DNA from: Defluviitaleaceae bacterium
GTDB taxonomy: Bacteria; Bacillota; Clostridia; Lachnospirales; WRAX01
NCBI GenBank assembly: GCA_009784615.1
Contig: WRBJ01000008.1
Span: forward strand, 1-54,583
DNA length: 54,583 bases
Direction: 5' to 3'
The notes beneath the pieces are model-generated. The model made no database searches and had not been told where the DNA came from. It worked only from the letters and a program-made list of their open reading frames with translations. Below, piece after piece: positions 7,164 to 15,172 of this stretch. The translations under genes were made by a program, and so were the position numbers. Within the stretch, counting starts at the first letter, position 1; each line of letters starts with the position of its first letter.

Positions 7164-8384
7164 ATGAAAAAAAATGTAATTGTCGGGCAAAGCGGCGGAC
7201 CCACCGCTGTAATTAACTGTAGTTTGGCGGGCGTTTATGCCACATCACTTGAACTAGGTTTGGGTACAGTTTATGGTATGCGCAATGGAGTGCAAGGGCT
7301 TTTGGAGCGCAGATTTGTAAATATGTGCGACCATATTAGGGATGACTTTGATGTAGAGTTGTTAAAACGCACCCCGTCATCTTTTTTGGGTTCTTGCCGT
7401 TATAAACTTCCACACCCCGACCAAAACGAGGCTATTTTTGCGAAAATTTTTGAGATTTTGGACGAGCTTGACATTGGCTATTTCTTCTATAACGGCGGTA
7501 ATGATTCGATGGACACCATTCACAAATTGTCAACTTATGGGGAGCGCGTTGGTAGTCCTATTAGATTTTTAGGTGTTCCAAAAACCATTGACAATGACTT
7601 GGCAGTAACCGACCATAGCCCAGGCTTTGGTTCTGCCGCAAAATACGTTGCTACCACTACAAAAGAATTAATTCTTGATGCGCAAGTGTATAATAATGGT
7701 GCTGTAACAATTATTGAAGCAATGGGACGTAACACAGGCTGGCTAACCGCCGCCGCTTCATTAGCTAAAGGTGCGGACTCTATCGGTCCTGACCTAATTT
7801 ATTTGCCAGAAGTTGCCTTTGATATGGATAATTTTCTTGATAATGTTGCGAAGGTTTCAAAAGACCATAGCCCTGTTATTGTTGTATCCGAAGGCATAAA
7901 AATAGCTGATGGCCGCTATGTTTCCGAGCTAGGACGTGAAAATATCAGCGCAGATTCTTTTGGGCATATCCAGCTAACGGGTACATCTGCTTATCTTGCT
8001 CAGCAGGTACGCGGTAAACTTGGCGCAAAAGTGCGTGCAATAGAGTTTGCAACAATACAACGTTGCGCATCACATCTGCAATCCGCTGTTGACGCACAGG
8101 AAGCCTTTGCTGTGGGTCAAGCCGCAGTGCGTGCGGCTGTCGCAGGCGAAACCAACCGTGTTATAATAATCAATCGTCTATCTAGCCGCCCATATGCCTT
8201 TGAAACCTGTGCGATGGAGATTGAAAAAATGGCGAACATTGAAAAACACGTTCCGACTGAGTGGATAACCTCATCGGGCGATTATGTAACACAAGAATAT
8301 ATTGACTATGCTCTACCGCTTATCCAAGGTGAAACTCAGCCATTTTTCGTAAATGGTATGCCTCGTCATATTTTATTAAAATAA
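7164..8384 (+). CDS. pfp: Pyrophosphate-dependent 6-phosphofructokinase
   Basis: This enzyme converts fructose-6-phosphate to fructose-1,6-bisphosphate reversibly with PPi as phosphoryl donor. The 406 residues have the start loop GQSGGPTAVIN, GGNDSMDT at 111-118 (Asp where ATP enzymes have Gly) and GVPKTIDNDL (Lys where ATP enzymes have Gly). Both substitutions are diagnostic of PPi use. MGRNTGWL and the C-terminal sugar-phosphate region are present. AAGGAGG precedes the ATG. A PPi enzyme saves ATP and suits a fermentative anaerobe. A hairpin terminator follows at 8387-8412. Confidence 0.92.
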   Translation: MKKNVIVGQSGGPTAVINCSLAGVYATSLELGLGTVYGMRNGVQGLLERRFVNMCDHIRDDFDVELLKRTPSSFLGSCRYKLPHPDQNEAIFAKIFEILDELDIGYFFYNGGNDSMDTIHKLSTYGERVGSPIRFLGVPKTIDNDLAVTDHSPGFGSAAKYVATTTKELILDAQVYNNGAVTIIEAMGRNTGWLTAAASLAKGADSIGPDLIYLPEVAFDMDNFLDNVAKVSKDHSPVIVVSEGIKIADGRYVSELGRENISADSFGHIQLTGTSAYLAQQVRGKLGAKVRAIEFATIQRCASHLQSAVDAQEAFAVGQAAVRAAVAGETNRVIIINRLSSRPYAFETCAMEIEKMANIEKHVPTEWITSSGDYVTQEYIDYALPLIQGETQPFFVNGMPRHILLK

Positions 8385-8386
8385 TT

Positions 8387-8412
8387 AATAGGGCGGTAAA
8401 TACCGCCCTATT
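8387..8412. terminator. Terminator after pfp (may also serve the uraA side)
   Basis: A 12-bp perfect stem AATAGGGCGGTA / TACCGCCCTATT with an AA loop, followed by TCTTTAAT on the plus strand and AT-rich sequence on the minus strand. Confidence 0.75.
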
Positions 8413-8527
8413 TCTTTAATATTGTTAATTTTGAAGTTGGCATTTTGCAATTTGTCAGGTCTGCCGTATCTATATAAACATCTGATAATATTAGGTTATT
8501 TTTTCGCCGAATTTTTAGAATTATCAC

Positions 8528-8628
8528 TTATTTTTGAACCTTGCGGTTTTTGAGCCGTGGCAAAAAGTTTGTTGCGATTAGAGCCACACCTACGAAAATC
8601 AAAAGTGAAATAAACTCGTTTGTGCCAC
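8528..8628 (-). pseudogene. Frameshifted mini membrane protein downstream of uraA
   Basis: On the minus strand, AGAGGAGA is followed by a GTG at 8628 that encodes only MAQTSLFHF before a stop. One frame over, the same stretch reads FISLLIFVGVALIA, then NFLPRLKNRKVQK and a stop at 8528: a clean transmembrane helix with a basic tail. Adding one base in the CAAAC run would join the two into a 33-residue protein. The open segment is 101 nt, one short of 34 codons. A non-canonical start is the alternative. Confidence 0.35.
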
Positions 8629-8650
8629 CGTCTCCTCTGATTTACCGCAA

Positions 8651-9976
8651 TTATGCCTTTTTATCATCCTTCTCATTTGGTAAAATTGCATTAAGAACAA
8701 CACCTACAACAACCGCAATGGCCAAGCCCATCCGACCCATATCTATCGCAATGTCGCCTATATTAAAGCTAAGCGTACCAGCGGGTGCAAAGCGCATACC
8801 AAGCCCAATAACAAGCATAACCGCAACAATAATAAGGTTTTTAGATTTGCCCATATCTATCTTGGCATCAACCATATTTCGTATACCAACAGCGGCTATC
8901 ATCCCATAAAGCGTAAACGATGCGCCGCCAATAATTGCTTCTGGTATGGTGTAAATAACAGCGGCAAACAAAGGTGAGAAGGCAAGGACGGTGGCAAAAA
9001 TCGCCGCAATCTGCACCACACGTGGATTAAACACTTTTGTAAGAGCTACAACGCCCACATTTTCGCCATAAGTTGTGGAAGCAGGACCGCCAATAGCACC
9101 AGAAAAAGTCGTCGCAAGACCATCACCTATCAATGTGCGTACAAGACCAGGGTCTTTTGTATAATCTTTGCCTGTGATAGAGCTAAGCGCAACCATATCA
9201 CCAATATGCTCTGCAATAGTAGCAAGTGCAAAAGGTGCCATTATTAAAATAGACATAATATCAAAACGAGGAGCCATAAACGGAGGCAAGCCAACAATGC
9301 TCTCGCCTGTTATTCTTGTAAAATCAAACAGAGCAACTTCAGCACCTGCTCTAGTAGTAGCGGTAATATCAAAACCAAAGTGCATTATTAAAGCAACAAC
9401 ATAACCGCCCGCAAGACCTAATAATATTGGTATAATTTTTATCATACCTTTGCCCCAAGCAGTAGCCGCGATAATAATTACAAGCGTTATAATGGCAAGC
9501 GGCATTTGTGTGGCCGATTGCTGAATAGCCCAAGGCGCAAGCATAAGACCAATAAGCATAACAGTGGGTGCTGTAACTATAATTGGTACTGCTTTCATAA
9601 ACTTTTCTACTCCGACGAGCTTAACAACGCCCGCCAAAACAAGATACAAAAGACCAGAAACCAGTATAGCACCTGTGGCATATGCCAATGTTTCGGGTTG
9701 GGTCAGCCCTTGCCCGGCAAAAAGTCCGTCGGTCGGGTTGGTGATAAGCTGTATACCTGCCATAAATGCGAAGGAAGAACCCAAAAACGCAGGCACTTTA
9801 CCCTTTGCAAAAAAGTGGAAAATAAGCGTACCAACACCAACACCTATAAGTGTAACCTGTACAGAAAGCCCCGTTATAAGCGGAACAAGCACAGTTGCCC
9901 CAAACATCGCAAACATATGTTGCAATCCCATCAAGCCCATTTTGGCAGGATGCGTTTTTTGTGTAGCACTTGACAT
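8651..9976 (-). CDS. uraA: Uracil/xanthine permease (NCS2 family)
   Basis: A 441-residue nucleobase transporter with about 14 membrane segments. NCS2 signatures are visible: GLQHMFAMFGATVLVP at the N-terminus, the Glu-containing FALATIAEHIGDMVALSSI segment (residues about 225-250), and GGPASTTYGENVGVVALTKV. It probably imports uracil, since upp lies directly upstream on the same transcript with a 25-bp gap. AGAGGAGAG precedes the ATG. Confidence 0.92.
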   Translation of the reverse strand: MSSATQKTHPAKMGLMGLQHMFAMFGATVLVPLITGLSVQVTLIGVGVGTLIFHFFAKGKVPAFLGSSFAFMAGIQLITNPTDGLFAGQGLTQPETLAYATGAILVSGLLYLVLAGVVKLVGVEKFMKAVPIIVTAPTVMLIGLMLAPWAIQQSATQMPLAIITLVIIIAATAWGKGMIKIIPILLGLAGGYVVALIMHFGFDITATTRAGAEVALFDFTRITGESIVGLPPFMAPRFDIMSILIMAPFALATIAEHIGDMVALSSITGKDYTKDPGLVRTLIGDGLATTFSGAIGGPASTTYGENVGVVALTKVFNPRVVQIAAIFATVLAFSPLFAAVIYTIPEAIIGGASFTLYGMIAAVGIRNMVDAKIDMGKSKNLIIVAVMLVIGLGMRFAPAGTLSFNIGDIAIDMGRMGLAIAVVVGVVLNAILPNEKDDKKA

Positions 9977-10001
9977 ATTATCTCTCCTCTATAGTTAAAT
10001 T

Positions 10002-10646
10002 TTAATACCCATTATAACGGTCGCCAGCATCACCAAGACCCGGCAAAATGTAGCCTTTTTCCGTCAAAACTTCATCAATTGCACAAGTGAACAAATCCAT
10101 AGAAGGATAATTGTCACGAATTTTTTCTATGCCTTCACTTGCGCAAATAAGACTTGCAAGTGTTATATTTTCTTCTTTTACACCACGCTCTATCAAATAG
10201 TCAATACAATGTTTTGTGCTAACACCCGTAGCCACAACGACATCAAGCATTAAAACCTTATACTCATCCAAATTAGGAGGTAGATTGCAATAATACATAT
10301 CAGCCGAGAAATCTTTAGAGCCCGTGCCGCTTTGGTTACGCTTTATTCCCAAATAGCCGAATGTAGCTGACGGAATAATACGTTTTACAGGCTCGAACAT
10401 AGCAAGCCCAGCCCGTAAAATGGGTATCACCAAAATCTTATCAAAAAAATAAGCAACCTCGGTATCAGCAAGCGGTGTTTTAACCGTCTTTTTGGCTGTA
10501 CCGATGTTGCCTGTGATGCTAGAAGACATTAAATAAACAATACTTTCAATTGCCTGAGCAAATTCATTTTTGCCTGTTTGCTCATCACGTATAACTCCCA
10601 AATAATGGTCAATTAAAGGGTTTGACACAGTGATTATGTTCTTCAT
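10002..10646 (-). CDS. upp: Uracil phosphoribosyltransferase
   Basis: Converts uracil and PRPP to UMP (pyrimidine salvage). The 214 residues contain the base-binding GLGDAGDRYNGY C-terminus, LVIPILRAGLAM, and a PRPP loop in the form LDVVVATGVST. The usual family version is closer to LDPMLATGGSA, so this is a divergent loop. The length fits the family. It is the first gene of an upp-uraA salvage operon with a strong promoter at 10684-10712. Confidence 0.93.
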   Translation of the reverse strand: MKNIITVSNPLIDHYLGVIRDEQTGKNEFAQAIESIVYLMSSSITGNIGTAKKTVKTPLADTEVAYFFDKILVIPILRAGLAMFEPVKRIIPSATFGYLGIKRNQSGTGSKDFSADMYYCNLPPNLDEYKVLMLDVVVATGVSTKHCIDYLIERGVKEENITLASLICASEGIEKIRDNYPSMDLFTCAIDEVLTEKGYILPGLGDAGDRYNGY

Positions 10647-10683
10647 TGCTCCATCCTCCTCTTATTTTTTCACAAATCAACAA

Positions 10684-10712
10684 ATTCTACCACATATCAA
10701 AGGTTTTGTCAA
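10684..10712 (-). promoter_or_regulatory. Promoter of upp-uraA
   Basis: On the minus strand: TTGACA (10712-10707), a 17-bp spacer and TAGAAT (10689-10684). It lies 38 bp upstream of the upp start. No attenuator or PyrR-like hairpin is evident in the short leader. The rest of 10713-10814 shows nothing further. Confidence 0.8.
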
Positions 10713-10814
10713 GGATTATTTTAGTATTTTTGAAAGTATTCTTACAGTCAACTTAAAGTCGAAAATGAACATAAAAAGTGTATCGTTAAAAGCATTTTGT
10801 CATACCACGGCGCA

Positions 10815-11663
10815 TTATACGCTGCCTGAACCATAGGTAAAACCCCTACCGTGAACATCGGATACCACGTCGGTAACCATAAAGGCTTGGGGGTCGTGAT
10901 TGTTTACTATTTCGGTTATCTTGCGATAATCGGAAGATTCTACGGTTATCATTAGCATTGGTGTTTCTTTATTTTCAAATGAACCCTTTGTTGGTATGCA
11001 AGTTACCGATTTACCAAGGGTTTTTGTTATATCGGCAATTATTAAATCGCTATTTTTGCTTATTACGTGTATGCGTTTTTTCTTGTTTAGTCCATTTTCT
11101 ATATAGCTCATTACGACCATTGTTATAAAGATGGATAAGATAGCGAAGAAAAAGGAATCTACATCAAAGATAAGTAGAGAAAGTGCAACAACGATACCAT
11201 CGGTAACAAAAAGACCTATAGAGGGTTTTATTCCTAGGTATTTTTGGATTATTAGCGGCGGGACGGCAGTGCCACCTGACGATGCACGGTTTTTGTATAG
11301 TATGCTTACCGCCACGCCAAAAATTACGCTGCCAACGACCATTGACAGCATAGTGTCATTGACAAGGGTATATTGAGGGATTATGCTAATTGCTACAGGA
11401 AGAAGACCTGCACCAATAATGGTGTTAATAAAAACCTCGCGACCAAGAAAAATCAGGGTGGCGATAATAACTATGCCATTGCCGATATAGACTATGATTG
11501 AACGGTCTATGCTGATACCTGCTTCCAATATTATCGCAAGACCCGTTAAGCCACCTGCGGCGATTTGATGAGGGCCAAGAAACATATTAACACCTACGGC
11601 GATTAAAGTTATGGCGAATATAATTTTAATCAATCGCCAGATTAATGACCAAATTTTCATCAT
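10815..11663 (-). CDS. YitT family membrane protein (DUF161 + DUF2179)
   Basis: A 282-residue protein with about five or six N-terminal membrane segments, including FLGPHQIAAGGLTGLAII and the GGTAVPP motif, and a C-terminal soluble DUF2179 domain (residues about 195-275, ESSDYRKITEIVNNHDPQAF). YitT-family proteins are widespread in Firmicutes and their substrate is unknown. Two adjacent ATG codons (11663 and 11660) follow GTGAGGTAA. It is a single-gene transcript with a long leader from the promoter at 11778-11806. Confidence 0.85.
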   Translation of the reverse strand: MMKIWSLIWRLIKIIFAITLIAVGVNMFLGPHQIAAGGLTGLAIILEAGISIDRSIIVYIGNGIVIIATLIFLGREVFINTIIGAGLLPVAISIIPQYTLVNDTMLSMVVGSVIFGVAVSILYKNRASSGGTAVPPLIIQKYLGIKPSIGLFVTDGIVVALSLLIFDVDSFFFAILSIFITMVVMSYIENGLNKKKRIHVISKNSDLIIADITKTLGKSVTCIPTKGSFENKETPMLMITVESSDYRKITEIVNNHDPQAFMVTDVVSDVHGRGFTYGSGSV

Positions 11664-11777
11664 TTACCTCACTTTATTTATTTGTTATTTTACTTTTTGA
11701 TTGAAAAATTATTACCTTTTCGTTATTATGCTCCGTTGTTCATTATCTCCTAAAACTATCATAAATAATCGAATTTT

Positions 11778-11806
11778 AGTATCCCATACAGAGCTATCTT
11801 TGTCAA
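11778..11806 (-). promoter_or_regulatory. Promoter of the yitT-like gene
   Basis: On the minus strand: TTGACA (11806-11801), a 17-bp spacer and GATACT (11783-11778), over 110 bp ahead of the coding start. The leader holds a five-codon reading frame (MNNGA, 11743-11726) behind GGAGATA. Confidence 0.7.
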
Positions 11807-11868
11807 GAAAAAAATTTGTTGATATTGAGGATATTTTTTGGTAATATACTAACAAAGGGGTGTTGTTG

Positions 11869-12417
11869 ATGTATTTTGGAAGCCCAAGAGAAGCGTGGTG
11901 CAAGGGTAACTTGCAAGATGGTGATGGTTATGTTGATAATGGTGGATTAAAAAGCCTTGGGGCTATATTTTATCTTGGAGCACTGTTTGTAATTTATATA
12001 GTAGTCGTAGTTTTAGGTATAGGGCACGTATCTATTTTACTAATTTGGATTGTGCCTTGGGTAGTTTACAATATTATATTACAAAAACGTGGTAAAAGCA
12101 AGCTAGCAAAACGATTAGCTTGGGTGTTTTTTAGCGTCGCCTTGGTTACCGAAGCGGTGTCGCTTGCGATATTTCTTTCGGGAGGACAAGCTTTTATTTT
12201 TATGTGGTTAGTTTTTAATCTTGTCCATATGTTTATAAAGCAACCAAATGAAAAAAGACGCAAAAAAGGTACAAAATGGGCGATATATTGGACAATTTTA
12301 GCAGTGTTTTATATCGTGGATTTAAACACTGATTTTTCGCATATAATGCTTGCTTATATTGCTATTTGGCTAATTGATGAAATTACTGATTTTACAACAT
12401 TCCGCAAACGGACTTGA
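11869..12417 (+). CDS. Hypothetical polytopic membrane protein
   Basis: A 182-residue protein with an approximately 30-residue hydrophilic N-terminus (SPREAWCKGNLQDGDGYVDN) and about five hydrophobic helices separated by basic loops (LQKRGKSKLAKR, KQPNEKRRKKGTK). AAAGGGG at 11854-11860 fits the ATG at 11869 rather than the GTG at 11860. The topology is clear but I do not recognise a family. Its 3' end overlaps the end of murG on the opposite strand by 26 bp. Confidence 0.65.
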   Translation: MYFGSPREAWCKGNLQDGDGYVDNGGLKSLGAIFYLGALFVIYIVVVVLGIGHVSILLIWIVPWVVYNIILQKRGKSKLAKRLAWVFFSVALVTEAVSLAIFLSGGQAFIFMWLVFNLVHMFIKQPNEKRRKKGTKWAIYWTILAVFYIVDLNTDFSHIMLAYIAIWLIDEITDFTTFRKRT

Positions 12418-13459
12418 TAATTTCTATTATTTGTGCCGTGCCGTTTTTTGTTGTTTGTGATTTAGCCATTTTTTCTATAAATTTTTGACGATTAACGAAG
12501 GTTTCTTTTATTGTATCAATTAATTTTTGCGGGTCGAGATTTTCTTCATCCAATACTACAGAAAATCCCTGTTTCTCATAGCTTTTGGCGTTTAGTATTT
12601 GGTCACCGCGGCTTACGGCTTTTGGCAATGGTATTAGGATATTAGGTTTGTGCAGTGCCGCAATTTCGGCAATTGCGTTTGAACCTGCCCTTGATACCAC
12701 TAAATCTGCCAAAGCAAATAAATCACCTATGCCGTTAGAAATATATTCAAATTGTTTGTATCCGTCATTTGTTAGTGATTTATCCACATTATCTTTGCCG
12801 CAAATGTGTATGACATTAAACTTACCAAGCAAATCAGGCAGAGCTTGGCGGACTATACTATTTATAGCAACCGAACCTAACGAACCGCCGATTATCATTA
12901 TTACAGGTTTTTGGATTTTAAAACCGCATAAATCTGCCGCAATTTTTACATTTCCATTAAAGATTTCTTGCCTTATCGGTGTGCCGGTATGAACCCCCTT
13001 TCCTTTTGGAATTTGTGCTATTGCTTCAGGAAAAACATAACAAACCTTTGTAGCGTGGGGCATAGCCAACTTATTCGCAAGACCTATTGTAAAATCAGAT
13101 TCGTGTATTATGACAGGGATTTTTGCCATTTTTGCGGCAAAAACCACAGGCACAGTAACAAATCCGCCTTTTGAAAACACTATGTCTGGTTTAATTCTTT
13201 TTAAAACTTTTCGTGCATTGCCTATTCCCTTAACCACACGAAAAGCGTCAGCGATATTTTTAAGGCTTAAATAGCGTCGCAGTTTTCCCGCAGAAATGGC
13301 GTGATAATCAAGCCCAACTTCCTGCACCAAACCTGCTTCCATACCACCCTTGCCGCCTATATAGCTGATTTCAAAACCTGCTTCGCACAAGCTATCCACC
13401 AAAGCTAAGTTTGGCAAAACGTGTCCCGCCGTGCCGCCGCCTGTTAAAACAATCTTCAT
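12392..13459 (-). CDS. murG: UDP-GlcNAc:lipid I GlcNAc transferase MurG
   Basis: Adds GlcNAc to lipid I to make lipid II on the inner face of the membrane. The 355 residues show the GT28 N-terminal GGGTAGHVLPNLAL loop, HESDFTIGLANKLA, the second G-loop GGSLGSVAINSIV, and the UDP-GlcNAc-binding stretch SRAGSNAIAEIAALHKPNILIPLP. The MKIVLTGGG start at 13459 follows GGGAGTG. It stands alone instead of next to ftsW-murD, which lie at 41402-43921 in this window. Confidence 0.95.
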   Translation of the reverse strand: MKIVLTGGGTAGHVLPNLALVDSLCEAGFEISYIGGKGGMEAGLVQEVGLDYHAISAGKLRRYLSLKNIADAFRVVKGIGNARKVLKRIKPDIVFSKGGFVTVPVVFAAKMAKIPVIIHESDFTIGLANKLAMPHATKVCYVFPEAIAQIPKGKGVHTGTPIRQEIFNGNVKIAADLCGFKIQKPVIMIIGGSLGSVAINSIVRQALPDLLGKFNVIHICGKDNVDKSLTNDGYKQFEYISNGIGDLFALADLVVSRAGSNAIAEIAALHKPNILIPLPKAVSRGDQILNAKSYEKQGFSVVLDEENLDPQKLIDTIKETFVNRQKFIEKMAKSQTTKNGTAQIIEIIKSVCGML

Positions 13460-13482
13460 AACTAACACTCCCAACAAATGCC

Positions 13483-13511
13483 TTGCACTTTCTTATAGTA
13501 TATGATACAAT
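13483..13511 (+). promoter_or_regulatory. Promoter of the M1-like lipoprotein gene
   Basis: -35 TTGCAC (13483-13488), a 17-bp spacer and -10 TACAAT (13506-13511), divergent from murG. Confidence 0.6.
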
Positions 13512-13559
13512 ATTGTTAGAATATATGCAAGCACCTTTGCAAAAAGAGGTGAAAATACT

Positions 13560-15146
13560 ATGAAACCTATATTTAAGCCGCTTTTGACAATCTTGCTGAT
13601 GGCTCTTGTTTTGGCGTTTTTTGTGGCTTGTGGTAATGATGAACCAATTGATGGTATCGAACAAACCACACCATCAATTGATAATATAGACGAACCACCC
13701 ATAATTGGCGATATGCCCATAAACCATATCCCCAATTATGTTGTAGAATTGCGCATTGAACCCATTAATGGATATGTTAGCGGAAGTTTACACGTTGATT
13801 TTGTTAATACTTCGCAATCGGATATTAGCAGGATTTATTTCAACACACCTCTAAATGCTTTTAGAGAAAATATTACAATTCGACCTTTTTTTCACGGGTT
13901 TGAGCAAAGAATTTTCCGCAATGGTCCTGATTTTGGCTATATGGAAATAACAGCGGCAATGGCAAATTTATCACCTGTTTTGTATAGTTTTGACGAAAAT
14001 ATCTTATCGCTAACACTTGATAAGCCTTTGGCAGTTGGTGCTTCGGTCGAAATCGGTTTGGTGTTTGAGGCGCAAATTCCTAGAATTAGTCATAGGACGG
14101 GTTATAACAGCCGTGCAATGTGGTTTGGTAATTTTTTACCTGTTTTGTCAGTTTTGGGTAATGATGGCTGGCATAATTATCCTTATTATCCTGCCGGTAA
14201 TCCATTTTTTACAAAAATCTCTAATTTCCAAGTTAGCATTGCCACACCTTCTGATTTCTCGGTTGCCGCCACTGGTATTTCATTAATAACGCAAGGTGCT
14301 GAAAATAATTTCACTACAGTAGAAGCCCATATGGTGCGTGATTTTGCTTTTGCAGTGTTGTCATCAGAATATTCGGTTGCACGCACTACTTCGCACGAAG
14401 GTATTAATATTTCGCTACATTGGATGGAGGTGCCACAAGAGGTGCAAGTGGATGAAATTTTAAACACAGCTAGCCGAGCATTAAGCTATTTTAGTCGAAT
14501 TATCGGCTCTAATCCATACCCTAATTTAGAAATTGTAGAAACCCAGCATTTTATGTTGGGTACACAAAAATATCCTGGTATAATTTTTGTGGATTCTCAG
14601 CGTTTGCGTTCTGGTGAGGTACATTCGGACATTGCTCGTGATATTGCACATCAATGGTTTTACAATATCGTCGGCACCAATCCCGTACAAGAGCCTTGGA
14701 TGACTTTGGGTTTGGCATCGTTTTTGGCTTTAGATTTCAGACTGGACGACCCTGCTAGGATTTCGGTGCAGATAAGACGTTTTCACGACAATCTATCACT
14801 AGCTATGGAAAATATTCCATATACCGCACTAAGCACTGATTTAAGCCAATTTTCGTCGTGGACAGACTTTAGAAATATTCATATCGTTCGTGGCACAATA
14901 TTCTTTTATGCTTTGCAACAAGAGTTGGGAAGATTTGCCTTCGATAATTTTTTGCGTGAATTCTATCAGCGTTATGCCTTTGGCATTGCTAACGCATCTG
15001 ATATGATGGAAGTTGCGCAAGAGTTTCACCATTCGCCATTAGATGATTTTTTTGGAAGCTGGGCAAATGAGTATGCTTTGCCAGAATTACCTGAATTGAT
15101 TAATCCGCCCAATGAACTTGATGAAATCATTTGGGAACTAGAATAG
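13560..15146 (+). CDS. M1-peptidase-like lipoprotein lacking catalytic residues
   Basis: A 528-residue lipoprotein with a signal peptide and lipobox FVAC (Cys24), then a beta-rich N-terminal domain and a region aligning with the gluzincin fold of M1 aminopeptidases. The landmark AHQWF is present, but the zinc motif HExxH reads RDIAH (360-364), the third ligand NEG reads TLG (382-384), and the substrate motif GMEYP reads GTQKYP (334-339). Zinc binding and peptidase activity are therefore unlikely. It may be a surface-anchored binding or scaffold protein. It forms a likely two-gene unit with the flavodoxin-SCP2 gene 26 bp downstream. Confidence 0.72.
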   Translation: MKPIFKPLLTILLMALVLAFFVACGNDEPIDGIEQTTPSIDNIDEPPIIGDMPINHIPNYVVELRIEPINGYVSGSLHVDFVNTSQSDISRIYFNTPLNAFRENITIRPFFHGFEQRIFRNGPDFGYMEITAAMANLSPVLYSFDENILSLTLDKPLAVGASVEIGLVFEAQIPRISHRTGYNSRAMWFGNFLPVLSVLGNDGWHNYPYYPAGNPFFTKISNFQVSIATPSDFSVAATGISLITQGAENNFTTVEAHMVRDFAFAVLSSEYSVARTTSHEGINISLHWMEVPQEVQVDEILNTASRALSYFSRIIGSNPYPNLEIVETQHFMLGTQKYPGIIFVDSQRLRSGEVHSDIARDIAHQWFYNIVGTNPVQEPWMTLGLASFLALDFRLDDPARISVQIRRFHDNLSLAMENIPYTALSTDLSQFSSWTDFRNIHIVRGTIFFYALQQELGRFAFDNFLREFYQRYAFGIANASDMMEVAQEFHHSPLDDFFGSWANEYALPELPELINPPNELDEIIWELE

Positions 15147-15172
15147 ACGAAGTAGCGAAAGGACGAAAAACG

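Noticed and set aside
9168-9998. Long + strand reading frames opposite uraA (for example 9506-9973 and 9564-9998)
   Set aside because: They mirror codons of the uraA gene, lack ribosome binding sites and have low-complexity or Thr/Lys-rich products; the minus strand product is a full NCS2 permease.
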